Positions 22,563-37,202 of a stretch of DNA of 64,000 nt are shown piece after piece. The notes beneath the pieces were generated by a model. It saw only the letters and a list, made by a program, of their open reading frames with translations, did no database searches and had not been told where the DNA came from. Each line of letters opens with the position of its first letter. Within the stretch, counting starts at the first letter, position 1. The stretch comes from Tigriopus japonicus (lineage: Eukaryota > Arthropoda > Copepoda > Harpacticoida > Harpacticidae). The translations under genes were made by a program, and so were the position numbers. The stretch is taken from positions 147,507 through 211,506 of the forward strand of contig CM021323.1 of assembly GCA_010645155.1 (NCBI GenBank), in the 5' to 3' direction.

Positions 22563-25500
22563 TTAGAAATTGTGCCAAATCAGTTGTTTAAAAATACCCT
22601 TGAACCCTTGCTTTCCTTTGTGTTTGGCGTCTGAACTAAATTCAAAGTTTGTCTCTGTTTTTCCCTGACTCAGCATCATAACTCAAAGTACGTACGTACC
22701 TCCACAGATGCAAATGCAGCTGCAAGCTTGCACCATTCCCAGCCACCCGTCTGCAATTTTGTCCCACGTTTCATGATTTTAGACAACCTAATACTTGAAG
22801 GCTGATTTTTATATCACAAATCGTCTATAACTTTGGTTGTACTTATAACGTGCTAAGAGATTCGAAAACCTTTCGAATTGACATGTTCAAAACCTAATGT
22901 CTTCAGCCTTCAGGTTAAAAATTTTAAATTTTTCAGCTTTTTTGATGACCTTCAAAATGTATAGCTACAAATTAGCTGAAAGTTCGGGTGGAGGCCGATT
23001 TGTTCAAAACGTTTAGCTTTATCCGTCGCCAACGAGAAAGAAGTAAAAAGAATGAAGTTGTTCCTAATATGTCTGGGCTATTCATCTACTTCTCTGGCCT
23101 TCTTAATTTTTCCCATTGTATTTTCATGGAATATCTCGTCTTATTTAGACTATTACTTTGTGTTTGGGACAATAATATGAAAACCTTTTGTTCTGCTGGA
23201 GAAGCCACGCACTTGTTATTTCAAATTTAGATTTTAGTCTAAAAATGAATTAGATTCTCAAAACTGCAATTGGTCTTAAGAAAGCATCTTTGTTTAACGG
23301 AATGCGTTAGCTATAAATTGCAGGGGCCATGATAGACATGGCTTCCAGCAACTTAATTGAAAAAAAATAGAAAACACAGATTTTATTAGGCTTGCCAATA
23401 AGTGTCTCAAAGGTGGTGTTGAACAATTTCAAATCCTTTGGAATGAAAATATCTAAGCGGACTTTTTGCCCTGTCTGCTGGGAAACAGGAAAAACAGGGT
23501 TGGTTCAATGTATGATTGATTTAACCAATGTTCTGGGTATTCCTTCATTTAGTTAGTCTTATTACTCTCTCTAATTTTGTTTAAATCTTCACAAGGGACT
23601 CAATTTCCTAAATTCTGATTGGCCTCATTGCTTATTGAACTCCTTGTAATTCAATGAACAAAGGCCGCGTGTAAGTTTTGTGGACTTTCAAGCTTTGATT
23701 TCACCTTGTACTACAGAGTATTTTTTTGGCAATCCTCAATATTCAGCTGACGACGCTTAGACCAAAATTGCAAAGAATGATTATTTATTTGACTACAGAT
23801 GTCAGAGGGGAGATTTTTAGATGATTGCCGAAGTCGACCTTTTACTTTTTACAGGTGGAAAGAACAGTTTAGCTTTGGCTGCGTCGACAAGACAACAAAT
23901 TGGTTCGAAAGCCAGGGGTATTTGCCTCAAACTAACCCTATAGCCTAGTAGGCCCCCAAAATTCCATTCAACGAGGTCTGAACGAAAATGTGACCAACTT
24001 TTGGAGCACTCTAGATTCGATATTTTCCAAGAATCTCCCGTCGAGCTCTTGAATACAGCAACAAAGTCAGACAGGAATGCTCCATCCAGTCGCCAGTACA
24101 TTATCTTTGTAAGATAATGATACTTGAGACTTTGAACGGCGTCAAAATGAACCAGGTACGTGGCAAACGTCATTTCTTTCAGCAAGACTCTCCTTCTCCA
24201 TTTGTGTATGTATTTTCAAAATTGGCTTTCTCTTTCTCCCCTAACCTCGGAGAACGGAGTCATTAATGAAATAAGAGTTAAGCGTATGAAAAATGAGTCT
24301 GAATAATTCATCAATTCATTTCAAGATCCGGGTAAGGGTACGAAAATAGTTATTGGTCCCATTCAAAAAAGATCACAAGAGAAAACCTGACCACAGAAAT
24401 TGGTCAATTGAGTCGACAAAAAATTGAAATGTGGGTGGTTTGAGCGTCTGAGATTGGGTTCATTTCACTAAATCGCGATTGTGCCAAATCATGAATATCC
24501 TAGGAGGAGACCTAGTAAACCAACGGTTTTCATTCCGACTTTGATCACAAATGACGCTTTATCGTCACTCTTACAATTCAATTTGAGATTGTGTAGCCAA
24601 AAGTATGTGAACTTCATTTACAACAATAGGCTCAAGTTCAATGAGTGTGCTAACAGAGTGGACCAAAAGCACTGTTGAAACTTTTAGTGTCCAAAAGTGC
24701 TTTTTATAATCATTTTAAGAAATTGAAATTTGCATGCAGAACACATACTCATCGAAGTTGAAAATCTGGATTGTTGTATCCAATATGTTTGTCTCTGTTG
24801 GCAATGGCATTGCCCAAACTGGGATATAACCCTTGACCAATGGCACGCACCATTACTGTTGGAAGTTCATCCCATACTTCAAGCGGCCTCCATTCAGAGG
24901 TTTAGACAGGTTTTTTGCCGTTACTTTTTGACACAATTTGTTCTCAGCAGTACTTGGTATAATCTAAACTTATATTCAGCAAGAGAAAAGGATTGACTTG
25001 GCAGTATTTGCCCTAGTTTGAAGAGTAAATCCCGCAGCACTTCATTGTGGCACCACCAAGAAAAAGCTTCCGTAAACGTGTAAGTAAAACGAATTTGTTT
25101 GTGAAATCAAAGCTATAAGTTACCTCACTGTGACCAGAGAGTAGCCATAAGAAGCAACATATGTGGTCATTTTGAATAAATAATTGTTAAAACCAATTTA
25201 CCAAAAATTTTGGACCTCCCTTTAGGTATCTATCCATTTTTGATATAGCCTTGATTGATTCCTTGATTCCTATCCATTCGTCACCAACTACGTCAAAATT
25301 AACTTATTGATCTGAACTGAAACGATGCAATATTTGAGGTTATGTATAAAGTAGTTGCTATTTGTGGCTGTTTTATGTTACACTTCTTTGCTGTTAAGCT
25401 TGTTGGAGAATACGTATTTCCAACTTTTGAACCCGTTAAAGCACTTTGATTATTTAGATTAGTCGTAACTACTCTCCATACAGGAGTGTGAGCAAGTGTC

Positions 25501-26043
25501 AACCTTTCACCCAAACTCACCCTTTGTTGATATTTCATAAGGTCATAGCACACACGAGGAAAGGTTAAATATATGGCCTTGTGATACTTTTTCTTGGCTA
25601 ACATACCAGACTCTCAAGTTGTTGAGATCTCTGCAGCATACAAACGTAGCTAGGAGGAAAAGCCGAGCAAGAAAAACGAGTGAGCTCAGGACCCAAGCTT
25701 TCATACTATAATCCGAGATTCCTGGCGGAATATATAATTCTTATGTTCTAGGGCATGCTTCAATTTATCATACTGCTCGTACATTTGGACCGACACATGG
25801 GTTTCTTTCACAATCGGATAGAGAGCTTGGAATAATCCTGTTCATTATCTCCAATATTGGCTGAATATCGTAAAAATCAACTTATTCAGAACCAAGATTT
25901 ATATTAGGCTGGAATGGAACTGGAGACCGAATGATTGGAGAGGTCTATGGACAGACAAGAAGAGTGAAGGATCGATATAGTTAGCCACAACAAACTCTCA
26001 CTCGTTCTTGTGCTGTTTCTCTCACTTGTGATTGTTTTCCTCC

Positions 26044-26068
26044 CCCTCTCTCTCTCTCTCCCTCCCTC
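26044..26068. repeat. CT / CCCT pyrimidine tract
   Basis: CCCCCTCTCTCTCTCTCTCC followed by CTCCCTC. The frames that run through it on both strands are low-complexity artefacts. Confidence 0.7.
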
Positions 26069-27169
26069 TTCGTGGTTCTCTCTCACTTATTACTCTCAAG
26101 CAAAAGCAGTCCCTCTTGTGTGTTCCCTTTGGAAAATGTGCAAAACAGAAGAAAGTCTCGAAAGTAGGCCATCGATCGAGGAGCGCAAGCAGCAAAAACT
26201 GTTTCCACCCCAAAGACGTACCTACCTCATCCCGAATCCGAGTGCATTGTGCTCCCTTCACTCCCTCTTTCCCTCTTCTAGTCCTCCCTCTAATAATGAT
26301 TGTTGCTAGGACTAGCGTTTTTGTTTGTTACATCTATTTGGCTTAGTTATGTAGAAAGTAGCGTTAGTTGTAGTAGTAGTAATAGTTGTCGGGGCAGCAG
26401 CATTGGCACTGGGCAGATGTTGTTGAGTCTCGACTGAAAGAGGGTAGGAAGTTCCTGTTTCTGGCTCATATTGTGCCCTCTTGGCATACTACCCTAGAAA
26501 GCTCGGGGATTATGAAGCACTGGGATGGAACCCAAGTGAAACATGGCACTTGAACAAGATGCATCAAGGGAGTGGAACTAGAAAAATGGAGAAGAATTCT
26601 TCCCGCCTTTCTTTCTTTTCGCTAGAAAATTTTGAAAAAAGGGCGATGCAATTTGTGAAGGTGAAAGCACCAGTCGAAGATTTAATTATTTGATTCAATA
26701 GTTGCAATTTTTGAAAGAATTGCCAATCATTGAAAAATAAAATCAAAAGGCTAAATAGCATGGGTGTTTTATGCTTGAAATTCTCAATGCATCAGTATAG
26801 TCAATCTTCAGGAACCAACCATGGTTATAACGAAGATGTTTGGATTTGACAAGTTCGTACGCCATGTGCTCATTTGTGGGTAAAAAGTTTTTTGTTAGAT
26901 CTATTCACACCATCATTAGATGCGCCTTTAAGTCACCTTTTTCTCCTTAAATCAAAAGCACTGATTTAGTTATCAGGTGAAATTGATTTGTGATTTATAG
27001 CTTTTCCTTGTGCTTCTACCTCTTTTTCTATTTGCAGGTATTTGCTTACGAATTCCAAAAATACAATTCCATGCTAGAGACAAGAATAATATTCAAGAGG
27101 ATTAACAGAGAACTAATTCTCTTTGTTCCGGGATGAAGAAAAATACAAAAGAAGCAATAATCAATCCCC

Positions 27170-27226
27170 TTTGCTTTGGTTTACTTTGGTTTACTTTGTT
27201 TCACTTTGCTTTGCTCTTTTCTTTGG
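27170..27226. repeat. CTTTGGTTTA-type minisatellite
   Basis: About five imperfect copies of a 10-bp unit such as TTTACTTTGG, decaying to CTTTGCTTTG. No known association. Confidence 0.6.
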
Positions 27227-30205
27227 GCTAGAATATATCTCATTGTTATGATGAATTTTCGTACTTTACCCAATTTGCAGATGCAAAATTGCATTTATGA
27301 CTTAATGATGAGTCCTTATAGCCTTTGGTAATGAGTTGCACAATACCAGATGTTTTTGTCACCTCTATTCAACACTGAGAATTTGTAATCCGTCTATGAG
27401 AACGCGAGAAAAATGATGAATCCCCTATATCCCGGTCGAATGAAGCACCAATTTGCTTCTTTTTCTAGTTTCGTCTCCTAGTTCTTGACTCTGAAGCTTG
27501 GGGAACGCAGCAGCCGTCGGAGCAGCTGCCGTGGTCTTGGGAGGATGAGGGAACAAAAAGCAGCCTTGCCAAGAAACCGAGAGAAACCCAGAGATCCGAT
27601 GTGTTCGGGATAGAAAAGGTGTTGAATAACACCGGAGCGGATAAAGGTTCAACCCTGGACTTTCACAGGCTTTTCAAATTTGTACTGTTTTGAGGCTTGT
27701 CACTTTTTTTCAACACATGTCTAGGATTCAGTGTTGAGGGTGAGGGTAATGGGTACGCTCATTATCTTTCCATTTTGGCCTTTGGCCCCAATGCCAAAGG
27801 GTACAAACATTGATATGAAGTACGAATTTCTGTTAATGATTCTAGAGTGCGGAGAAAGAGCAGAATTATTTAGATTCGTTCCAGTTCCAAACCCATTTTT
27901 AATAGCTAAATTCAAATCGTTCCGGAATCTCTACAATGAGGATTAGCGGGCGGTGGAACTTTAATAAATAACTTTTCAAAAAACTTTCGGGAATGAAATC
28001 GCTGATCATGTGACAAACGACAGCCTTCGACCAAAACTTCAAATATGTGAGTTTGGGAGGGTTCACAGAGGCTACGTATATAATTGGCCTTTTCGAAAAT
28101 TCTCCCCCTCCTTGAACTTGCTCCATTTTGGAAGCGAAAACGAAAGTGGTCCCATTGAGAGCAGCTTAACGGAGAGACAGAGCTTGTTCCACTCAAGCTG
28201 TTCAGTTTTCCCCTCTTTCCCCCCTGCTTTCTCAGTTCTTGCTGTCACGAAGAGAGTTCTGATATTTTCGCTATTTCGAAGTTCAAGATTGAATGGTTCT
28301 GTAACACTCATCCATCTATCCATCTCCCTTGGAACTTTGATGTAGACGTCTGAAATATTTGCCGGGTTCCATAATGGTCAATTCAACCATACGCTATCCC
28401 AAATTGCGTCCATTCATGTGCGACAGAATATCATGTCGTTGATGAAAATTCATAGTTATTGCCACAATAACTAGAAAAGAGAGTCCAAGCCAAGCCCCTT
28501 TCCGGCTAAAGCCTTTCCAATGGCCAAACTTTCTTGTTAGCTTTCCCCGATCTTTGAATGCGAAAGTGAAAGTCAGCTTCGAACGTTGACGGAAAAAAAC
28601 AGTACCAAACGTCCAAAAATAATTTGCTCGTTGACAGTAAACCCACAACAATATCACAAAAGAAGCAAATTATATTACACAGGTACATCACTATTTCAAG
28701 CTTGGGTACATGATCAACCCAAAATAATGTTCACCAATTGGAACGAATTGGAAAATGTATTTGCCTTACTTATTTATGGCGTGTGCTTTGCAGGGTTTCT
28801 CCAAATTTTCATGGCAGTTCCTTCGAAACGTGACCCATGACATGAAGTGATGGATCCAAAGAACGTTTCTGTCTCTCGATATTTCTGCATGTCATTGGAA
28901 GTTGATCCCTCCTCACATGTCCTTCTTGATGGATTGCAAATCGAAACTCGGTCGCTTTCACCGGACTCGTGCCGAACCCGAACCAAGAGACTGAATCTAC
29001 CAATTACTCTCTATGAAGAGCAAGACCAAATTTACTTTATTTTGGCGATGAAACGAACTGATTAAACAAACTTGGCCAACAAAGGAAAGAACCGCGATGT
29101 TATCTGAATTTACGAGGTATTTTAAGCCCACTAATGTCTCTTTCGCATGGCAAGGGTTTCTGGGCTTTAAAAGTGGCTTCAGGAATTAGCTGACCACTAA
29201 AATGTATTTGGATTTTGTTGGTTACAGATCGATTTTGGGATTTAAAGTTCGCGATGCATTTTGACCGAACAATATGATTTTGTTCGAAGATTGCCATAAG
29301 TTTAAACTGAACAAGGCAAGTGTTAGAGTTTGTTAGCAAGTTGTTTGAACCATGTTATATTCGAATGTTGGGCCTTTTTGACCAGTAATTTTTTCAGAAC
29401 CAATTGGAAGACTTGTTTTTGTTTCCTCTCATTGGGTTTGAGTTCTTCCACCATTTCTGAAAAAGCCCAATCTATCTTTGCTTGTCAGATATTTCCAAGG
29501 ACTTGCTGACTTTCCAATTCGGACCAGGTCAGCAAGAACAAAAACAGACCGGATGTCTCCTGACTTCTTTGGTTTACCGCACAAACTCGACACTAGATTG
29601 GGAAAAAGCACGAGTCCTCGGGTTCCAAGATCCACACCTCGATCGTAGACTAAAGAAGTCTTAACAGGTAGGTGCTTCAGGGGTGACCTTGGCCTTTGAT
29701 TTCTTGATGGGATTGCCTCTTCTGATACCAATGATGAATTTCCTGTTGCACTTGTCTAAAATCCCTCAAAAGACTAAAGAAACATACAATACATACAGGT
29801 TCAACTGAAGAGCACCTTGAGATTGGGTTTGACCATTTTGGAGCTTGAATTCAGATTAACGCCATATTTCTTGCTGACATCTAAATTTAGCCCTTGATCC
29901 AACGGGTTGCTTCAAGAACACATGAAAGATTCAATTGCTGGCTAAGAGCCCAATAAAAGCCACATCAAGACTGATGTTGGCATTAGTTACAAGGGATTAG
30001 GAGTCGCTGGTTGTCAGTGGTCACCATGGAAGAGGAACTACGCGTGAAGAATATTAAAGAGATGGACCATGCTCCAGCTTTTCGTTCCCTATGATCATCC
30101 ACGTTGAAGCAGAGCTAGAGAGGCAGATACGGGCGACTTTGTCCATTTGGCAACTCTTGCCGTTAATCGAGGTTGAATATCATCAAGCTCTGAGTTGTTG
30201 TATGT

Positions 30206-30231
30206 TTTTGTTGTTGTCGTTGTTGTTGTTG
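30206..30231. repeat. GTT trinucleotide microsatellite
   Basis: TTTTTGTTGTTGTCGTTG passing into further GTT units, with a single interruption. Confidence 0.7.
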
Positions 30232-33200
30232 ACTCCAAGATATTTTGAACTTGAATGAAGTTATGCCAACCTTAAAAGATAGACTGTTTTTGATGGAACT
30301 GGCATCATCATGATATTATTTGGATGTGAAAAATATCTTATTACATTGAATCGAACAAAGTGTTCATCTTTCGTTTGATATCACGTACTTGAAAACAGAC
30401 AAATGCTTTTTCAGAGTCGAACTATCTAGCAAATAACTTGCAAGTTCCCTTCAAAGAAAAAAGTTTACAGGGGATCTACAAAAGAATTATATTTATAAGC
30501 TTTGTCGGCGATGACTACAAAACCAAATTAATCTTACAACATCGATCATGCTTTGACTGAAAGGTCACATTTTGATCAATTGAACACGCAAATCTCCGTT
30601 GAGTGAATTTATTGACAACGCGCATTTTCAATATTGTAATTAGGGGGTCTGGCCAAGCAAACTTGTCAAGCTTCAATGCTTGAATAAAGAGCACAAATAG
30701 TCTCTCTTCTAATGCTTTGCAGCTGCACCACCTGCTTAGCATGTTTGTTTGCTTGAAAAGAAACAATACGTACTAGAGAAAGAAGCGGTGCTGGGGGAAT
30801 TGCATTTTTCTAGTATGTCATATGATTCACGAGAGGGGAGAGGGATAAAAACTGAAAGTCCCTGACATTCAGAACTCTCTACTGAGGTTAACTGAACAGC
30901 CATCAAGTCTCTGTCTTCCACGTACTTACGTACGTGGTGTATGTAGCTCTTCAGAGCGTAGTTACCAAACATGGTTGGTTGACAGACCTTTGTAATCAAC
31001 TCAGCTTTCTACGCTACGAACAATTGAGCCCTCGCTCCTTTCAGGATGTGGAAGCTATTTCAAGAGACCATGGCGTCGGTTCACCTTCCTTCATCTCCGC
31101 CATCACATATGTCACTGACATTTGAATGTTTCAAATTGTCACAAAAAAACTCACATTTAAAACTTGTGGTTGCTGCTGTACTTTATAACTAGATACAAAA
31201 GTGTATCATATTGCTTTTTCTCCGTTCCATGTAAAGTATTCTCTGCGTGAACTTTCGGAGCTCTCGTAAGCTCCATTGCAACCCCATAGTCTACTCCTTC
31301 TCCAGCATTCTAGTATTGAACGGGAGGATGATCAAGGGGCGATATTGGCCGAGTCGTTTGCCCCTAATGGTGTCAGTGGGTGAATCAGGCATCTCTAGTG
31401 AGTCGCTCTCCGTGGTGAAAAAGCCCTGGGTCCATGTGTTCCAAGCAACACTCGCAATGAATTCATGAGGAGTGTGGAAACGTGAGTTCAGGGGAGTACA
31501 CTATTCCCAATCTTCCCATTTGCTCATTTTATGAAGGCAGATGTCTGTTGCCTAACAAACAACACAACATTTCTGGGGGAGCAAGAACTATCAAGGGATT
31601 TCAGAGGGAGAGAGGGAGAGGAAAACGAGCTTAAAAATCCAGAAACACATAGGATGGATCCGCCGCATTTGGGATGGAATTCGTTCCTCTCTCACATTAC
31701 TAATTGTCTAGTAACGCAGAAACGACAAGACTCCGTCGGGCAGTCCCACTCGGTGTCATGTTCCATGTTCCAAATTGTGTCCAAGATTTCAAAAACGACC
31801 TTCAATCGGTCTCTCGTTCCTGTCCACGGTGAAAGTCGCTTCAGAGGTCTAGTATTGATGGCCCCCATAATTTCATTATGAGATTCGAGGGGAGGGGTGT
31901 TTTATGTCCTATTGTACTGTATGTAGTATTTATATGCTACAGGAGTAAATCCTGGACCATAAAAGCACCAGTTAAACACAAGAGCGATACTTCTTTTACG
32001 GCAGGTAATACGTAGTATCTGTGAACTTCAGCTTTAAGGGAAAAGGGGGACCTGTTCTTCTACCTTCTACTCCGAATTTCAGTGCTAGTGGATCACATAA
32101 CTGACTTGGATCACTGAGGCAACCTCGTTCACTTCGGCGAATAACAGCAGTTTCCTGCTTTATCTTTCAAATCTCTCAAACGGAGGCTGTACTACCTAGT
32201 ATGAAGATACTAAGTAGAATGCCAAGGGGAAGGTTGCCTCCTTCTTCTTCTACGACTACTCCTGTCAGGGACTTTAGCACTCGGATCGAAGAAGAATTTA
32301 GGGGAGAGGGAGGGGAGACACTGAAAGTGAACAAGAGAGAGAAGCAAATAAGCTCATAGTCCATCCATGGTGTATCTACACACACGATACTCTCATAGAC
32401 TCTTTATACAGGGTTGTCACGAGTTAGAGTCCCATATCAAATCAAGAATCATTCGTGACACATAAAGTTTGAGATTAAATTGTACTAATGCCAATTGAAG
32501 AAAAAGAGTTTAAGATAAACTCTGGCAAAGTTTTGTTTGAAAATTGATTGATTCGTTATGAAACTGAGATTTAGTTTTCTAGAACGACTGTTTCGCCCAA
32601 GGTAAGCACGCTCTACTTCACTAAAAAAACCATCCTTACTTTGAGCGTTCATCACAAGGACTATTATTGCTCGTTATTAGACGACGAAAACAAAGTGTTA
32701 GGTATACTTTTACGTTATGTATTTTCTACGTTATTTGGACCCTCCAAGTTAATCTCATTGTCTCCATTCGTCCCAATTTACCATTAAAGTTTTTTTGGAC
32801 TCTACTTTAAACAACCCTGTAGAACTCTTATGTGTGCAAGCTGCTTTCAATCCCTACACGTTATAGGGTGTAGAATGTACATGCTCTTTCATCATATTGG
32901 CCAATTGGGGTGGGGATTGAGAAACTGAATCTGAAACGAGAGGGAAAGTGTACGACGTATCCAAACGACGGTTGGCCGTGTTCCTCTAACTAAGGGAGAG
33001 CAGCTAACTTTCGAGGATACACACAAAAGAAAGGTTAGCTTTAATCAATCATGTCTAATCACACGCACGCACTCACATCAGCAAAAGCTATTTATTGGCT
33101 TGTCCTTCGGAGAAAAAAGAAACACATAATGCTTAATTCCAGCTTTGCAAATACTGTATTGTGAGGTGATATTGGCAGTTTTTGGAATCAGCTAATAGCT

Positions 33201-35737
33201 TGGTTTCTTGCGCGCTTTCCTTTCTTTTCTTGTGTATTTTATATTCCTACCGAAATTTGAAGAACTAATACGTAAGAGAATGGCTGGATTGGGAACTAAT
33301 TTGCCTTGTATATCAAGTTATAGTATTGTTTGTAGGTTTTAGAAGAACGTGAGAGCCAGGTCAGGATTTTCTCAATGCGTGTGCTGCTGCAGAGTTACTT
33401 TTGATCCCAATTGTGTACAACGTGGTCCTTGCATGAAGCATTTGACTCCATGATTAAATGGTTGGAACCGACTTCGTGATCCAATGACAGCTCATCGGAG
33501 TAAGTAGTTCTTTGCGCATAGCGCATATGATTGACGTCAGGGAGTTCCTATGAATAGAAGGAAGGGGCCTTCTTCAGTAGAAGAGCTGTTTAGCGTCTGA
33601 CTGACTGGCTGACGGACCGACGAACGAACGAACGACGGACAGCCTTTCAAGGGACGAACACTCAGACAGAAAACTGAAACGAACAAAGAATATTCATTTG
33701 GTCCAATTGTTGGTTTGTAAGTGCCAGCACGGCAATCCGTTCTGTCTTGGCTTTTCCTAGGTCATGAATCTTTGATTTTCTAATATCTATATCTTCCACA
33801 AAGAAAACAAAGAAAAGCTGCATGACTTGGTGTTTCCTTATCTGTAAGTGCCTGTTGGCGTCAACGTTCAATTTTTGCTTCGGTTTCTAGGATCCGAAAT
33901 ATTGAGTCACTTTGAAACAAAGGTGCCGATTCTTTGTTTCACCCGGACTGAAACTGCGTTTGAATAATTTCTCCCAAAGTGGTGCATTTGTCTAAAAATC
34001 TAATAAACTCGTTGCCAGATGTTACAACAACGCTTTACTTAAAGGTTATCATTCCAAATCGGTCATCGCCTGATGACAAAAACTTGTTTCGATTGACCCC
34101 AATATGTTGGCAATAAAAAAGTAATCTCAGGCATGAAAACATATTTGGCTTTAATGCTCTCTCTTTGTGTGCGATTTGTTTGCCCGAGCAAAGCACTCAT
34201 TTTTACCATCTATTCTTCTTCATTTAATGTCGGGCGGGAGCTTAGTCTGAAAAATTGAAAACGTGTTCAACAAATCAGAGTAAAACAATCACCAAAGAAC
34301 AAGCAAAAATTCCTTGCATTAAAATTCCAAATCCAAAGTCCTTTCACGCTAGTAAAGAAACCATTTCATAAGATCATTGAGAGGATCCCCAACTACTAAA
34401 AATAGGTTCGTTCTACAACGACATAATCGAGCAATAGAAACAGAATTGGGTGTGCACGAACTGAACACAATTTCTCTGGATTCCAAAACTGAAAAATGAC
34501 GAAGGAGCAGTAACGCTGCGAGGAAGCAAAAAATGAAGGCGCCAATAAATTGAGACGGTTTTTCGTTGCATAACTGCTTAACAAGGGGGTTTGGGTACAA
34601 TTCGCGAAATCGTTTCCATCTAAGATCTGTGTAAAATGCAACAACATGCTCTTCATTGTTCGTTTCAAGGCAGTCTCTCGGTCTTTTTCTCCCCTTTTTT
34701 TCATGCGGATTTTTTCTCTCGTGATTTGTTCCTAAGCGTGGAATTCGAGGATTGACCACGTGGCTAGAAGCACCTACTGTAATCGGCAATCGCCAATGGC
34801 CTTCGTGTTGTACTCCTCGTCCTGGCGCCAAGGCTCTGCGTGTTGTCGGCCCTCGTTCTTGGTTTTACTCCGTGAAGGAATTTTTTCGGCCTTTGAACAT
34901 TGAACACTGTCACTCCTTCACTCGTATCTTTCAATCGTATACGTCATCATCATTGTTATTAAACTTATCATCCTTATATTCGTTCCAGCTTAAACATAAA
35001 CAATCTCACGAATCTATGCATTATAGATGCAATAAATATTGGAAAATGCAAGCTAGCAAGTTGAAACGGTTGTCTGGATTTTCCACCTCGAATAAACAGG
35101 TATATGTGTAAACATTCGGTTTAGAAATATACCCGATCATCTTTTATTTTCATGGGTTTTCCTCTTTATTGTTCCAAGAAGGCGTTTTGCTTAAACAAGT
35201 ATTTACTTGCCTTGTGTACAATAGATATTGATTTTTCTGTACTCAGTTGAAAAGATTGAGGATTTGATCTAATGATAGTTGAAGTCGGCCTGAAGTAGCT
35301 CGTTAGCATATTTCTTGCCATGTTTTCGTAATTTCTCTTATGACACACAATTGAAATACCGAATTCTTGGAAGGCAAAAATGAAGAACTGCCCCAGGAAG
35401 TCACTTAAATTCGCAGAAATCAATTCAAATTACCTCTCCCCGCCCTCATCCTATTAAGTTTCCACTAAGACACATCCTTTGATGCAGAATGCATTCTCGA
35501 AGCTCTTGAGTACTGTAAATATCAGCGCCATTTTGTGTACCTTTCCAGTAAACCTTTGTGTAGAAGCTTTGTTGGCATTGCTCTTGGGAGGGTTAAACGA
35601 GCTACCTTGAACTTTGGAATCATCACTAATTTTATAAGCATGAGGTTTTCTCGAAGCCTGACATTTAATCTCGAGTCCAATGCATTTTCAGCTTTCCTGA
35701 CCGTTCGTTTTGTCATTAACTGAGTGACTTAAGAACG

Positions 35738-35756
35738 TTCGTCCGTCCGTCCGTCC
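35738..35756. repeat. CCGT tetranucleotide microsatellite
   Basis: Pure run of CGTC/CCGT units just downstream of a short frame with no recognised product. Confidence 0.7.
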
Positions 35757-37178
35757 ATAGGTGCATACGCGCTTGGGATCCAAATAAACCGCTTCAATCA
35801 TCGTTCGAAATCTAGCAATGAGTCATTCCATCAAGTTCGGCCTTACACAGCCGTTAGATTGTTTTACGATTACGATCTTTTAAGATAGACTTGCTTAAAA
35901 CCAATAGAATGTTAATTAAGGATTAAGGACGCATACTTTGGCTTCTTTTCATGAGTGTGTTCGAATGTTCGTCCCCAAAAACCTTTATCATATTCGATTA
36001 AAGAAAACTTCAATCCTTTGAAAAAGAATTGTCCTCATGACTCCATGCCAAATGTATATCGTAAAAAGTGAATACCAGAAAGACTATCGCCAATTAAATA
36101 TGGTCACAAATTGTTTGACCACATGCCCTTTATTAACATCTGCATCGATTGGCATGCATAAAAAAAAACTTTAATATGTACCAAAGTGATATTCAGAGTA
36201 AAATCATTCCTTGTATGGACATGTTGCATCTGACCTCTTAACAAGATCCATTTACCTTGACACAATGCCAAAGTCCGTTACGATTATTTAGCTCATTGCT
36301 CTAAAATTTGTTGGTCCTTGGCACATATGAGAATTTTTATTGATCGGCTTCTCTTTCATAAACACTATGCTTATGAACAATAACACGTATTTTCATAATG
36401 CTTGCTTGTTAGTGCAAGATCGGAGGCATGAAGTACTGATTTCCCTGTGGAACAAAGTAATAACACATTCGCATTCGTGTTTTCAGTGAGCCCCTAACAT
36501 CGGCATAATCCGGCGTAACACGGAAGTAGCAATGTTATTGATAAAACTGAATTTCAGATTCAGATCCAATTTCAGACCCTCAAAACGAAAGTTCCACTGA
36601 TATTGTTTAATTTTGAGTAACCCTATAAAATGCTGGATCATATGAAATTAAGGGACTGTTTTGAAGAAATTTGTGCAAAGAAGAGAAAAGAAAATTTACT
36701 TTTTCCCCGACACTCTCGATTTGGTCATTATTTATTTCACAAACAATTTTATGTTACATTGTTACTGTTAATCTGCTTTACAAGACAGAGGTAGTCTTTG
36801 CTTTCAAGTTTTAGTATTCCAATAACAATAAAAACAATTGAGCTGATATTGGTAGTTTTTCACAAAGACGTCCATCACGATTTTCATCATGGCAAAAAAT
36901 ATATGATTGAAAAATTGTGTATTCAATAGCCTTTTAATAGTAATGTAATGCTATATTGTAATGCAAAGTCATTTTTTTCTACATAGTGTAAAGAAACTCA
37001 TCAGGGGAAAAAAATTTCAGCAATTCTTCTGCTTAGTTGTCTATGTAGGAGCAAATAACGTGATTAGGAAAGTCCTTTCATTTCTATCAGTAATCGCTTT
37101 CATATAGCTTTGTTGTAAAATTCAAAATATCTCTTTGTTGTGTGTCTTTTTTTGTCTTGAAATCTGAATAAATTTCTT

Positions 37179-37202
37179 TAACTAACTAACTAACTAACTA
37201 AC
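37179..37202. repeat. AACT tetranucleotide microsatellite
   Basis: Six ACTA/AACT units following AATAAATTTCTTTA. An AATAAA followed closely by a short tandem repeat can mark the 3' end of a LINE, but no coding remnant was seen upstream. Confidence 0.7.

Larger units (their letters stand above)
22563..37178. other. Intergenic spacer between the two PIM-like genes, first part; no gene seen
   Basis: Read on both strands without finding a recognisable exon, RNA gene or transposase. The open frames present are short, overlap on both strands and have no family motif; the longest is 160 codons at 34,349-34,831 on the minus strand. Only short simple repeats stand out. Confidence 0.45.

Noticed and set aside
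26010..26346. Overlapping frames on both strands with Ser/Leu-rich or Arg/Glu-rich peptides
   Set aside because: Products of a CT-rich tract; no conserved features.
36880..37202. Possible LINE 3' end (AATAAA followed by an AACT repeat)
   Set aside because: No reverse-transcriptase remnant was found upstream on the plus strand, so only the microsatellite is reported.
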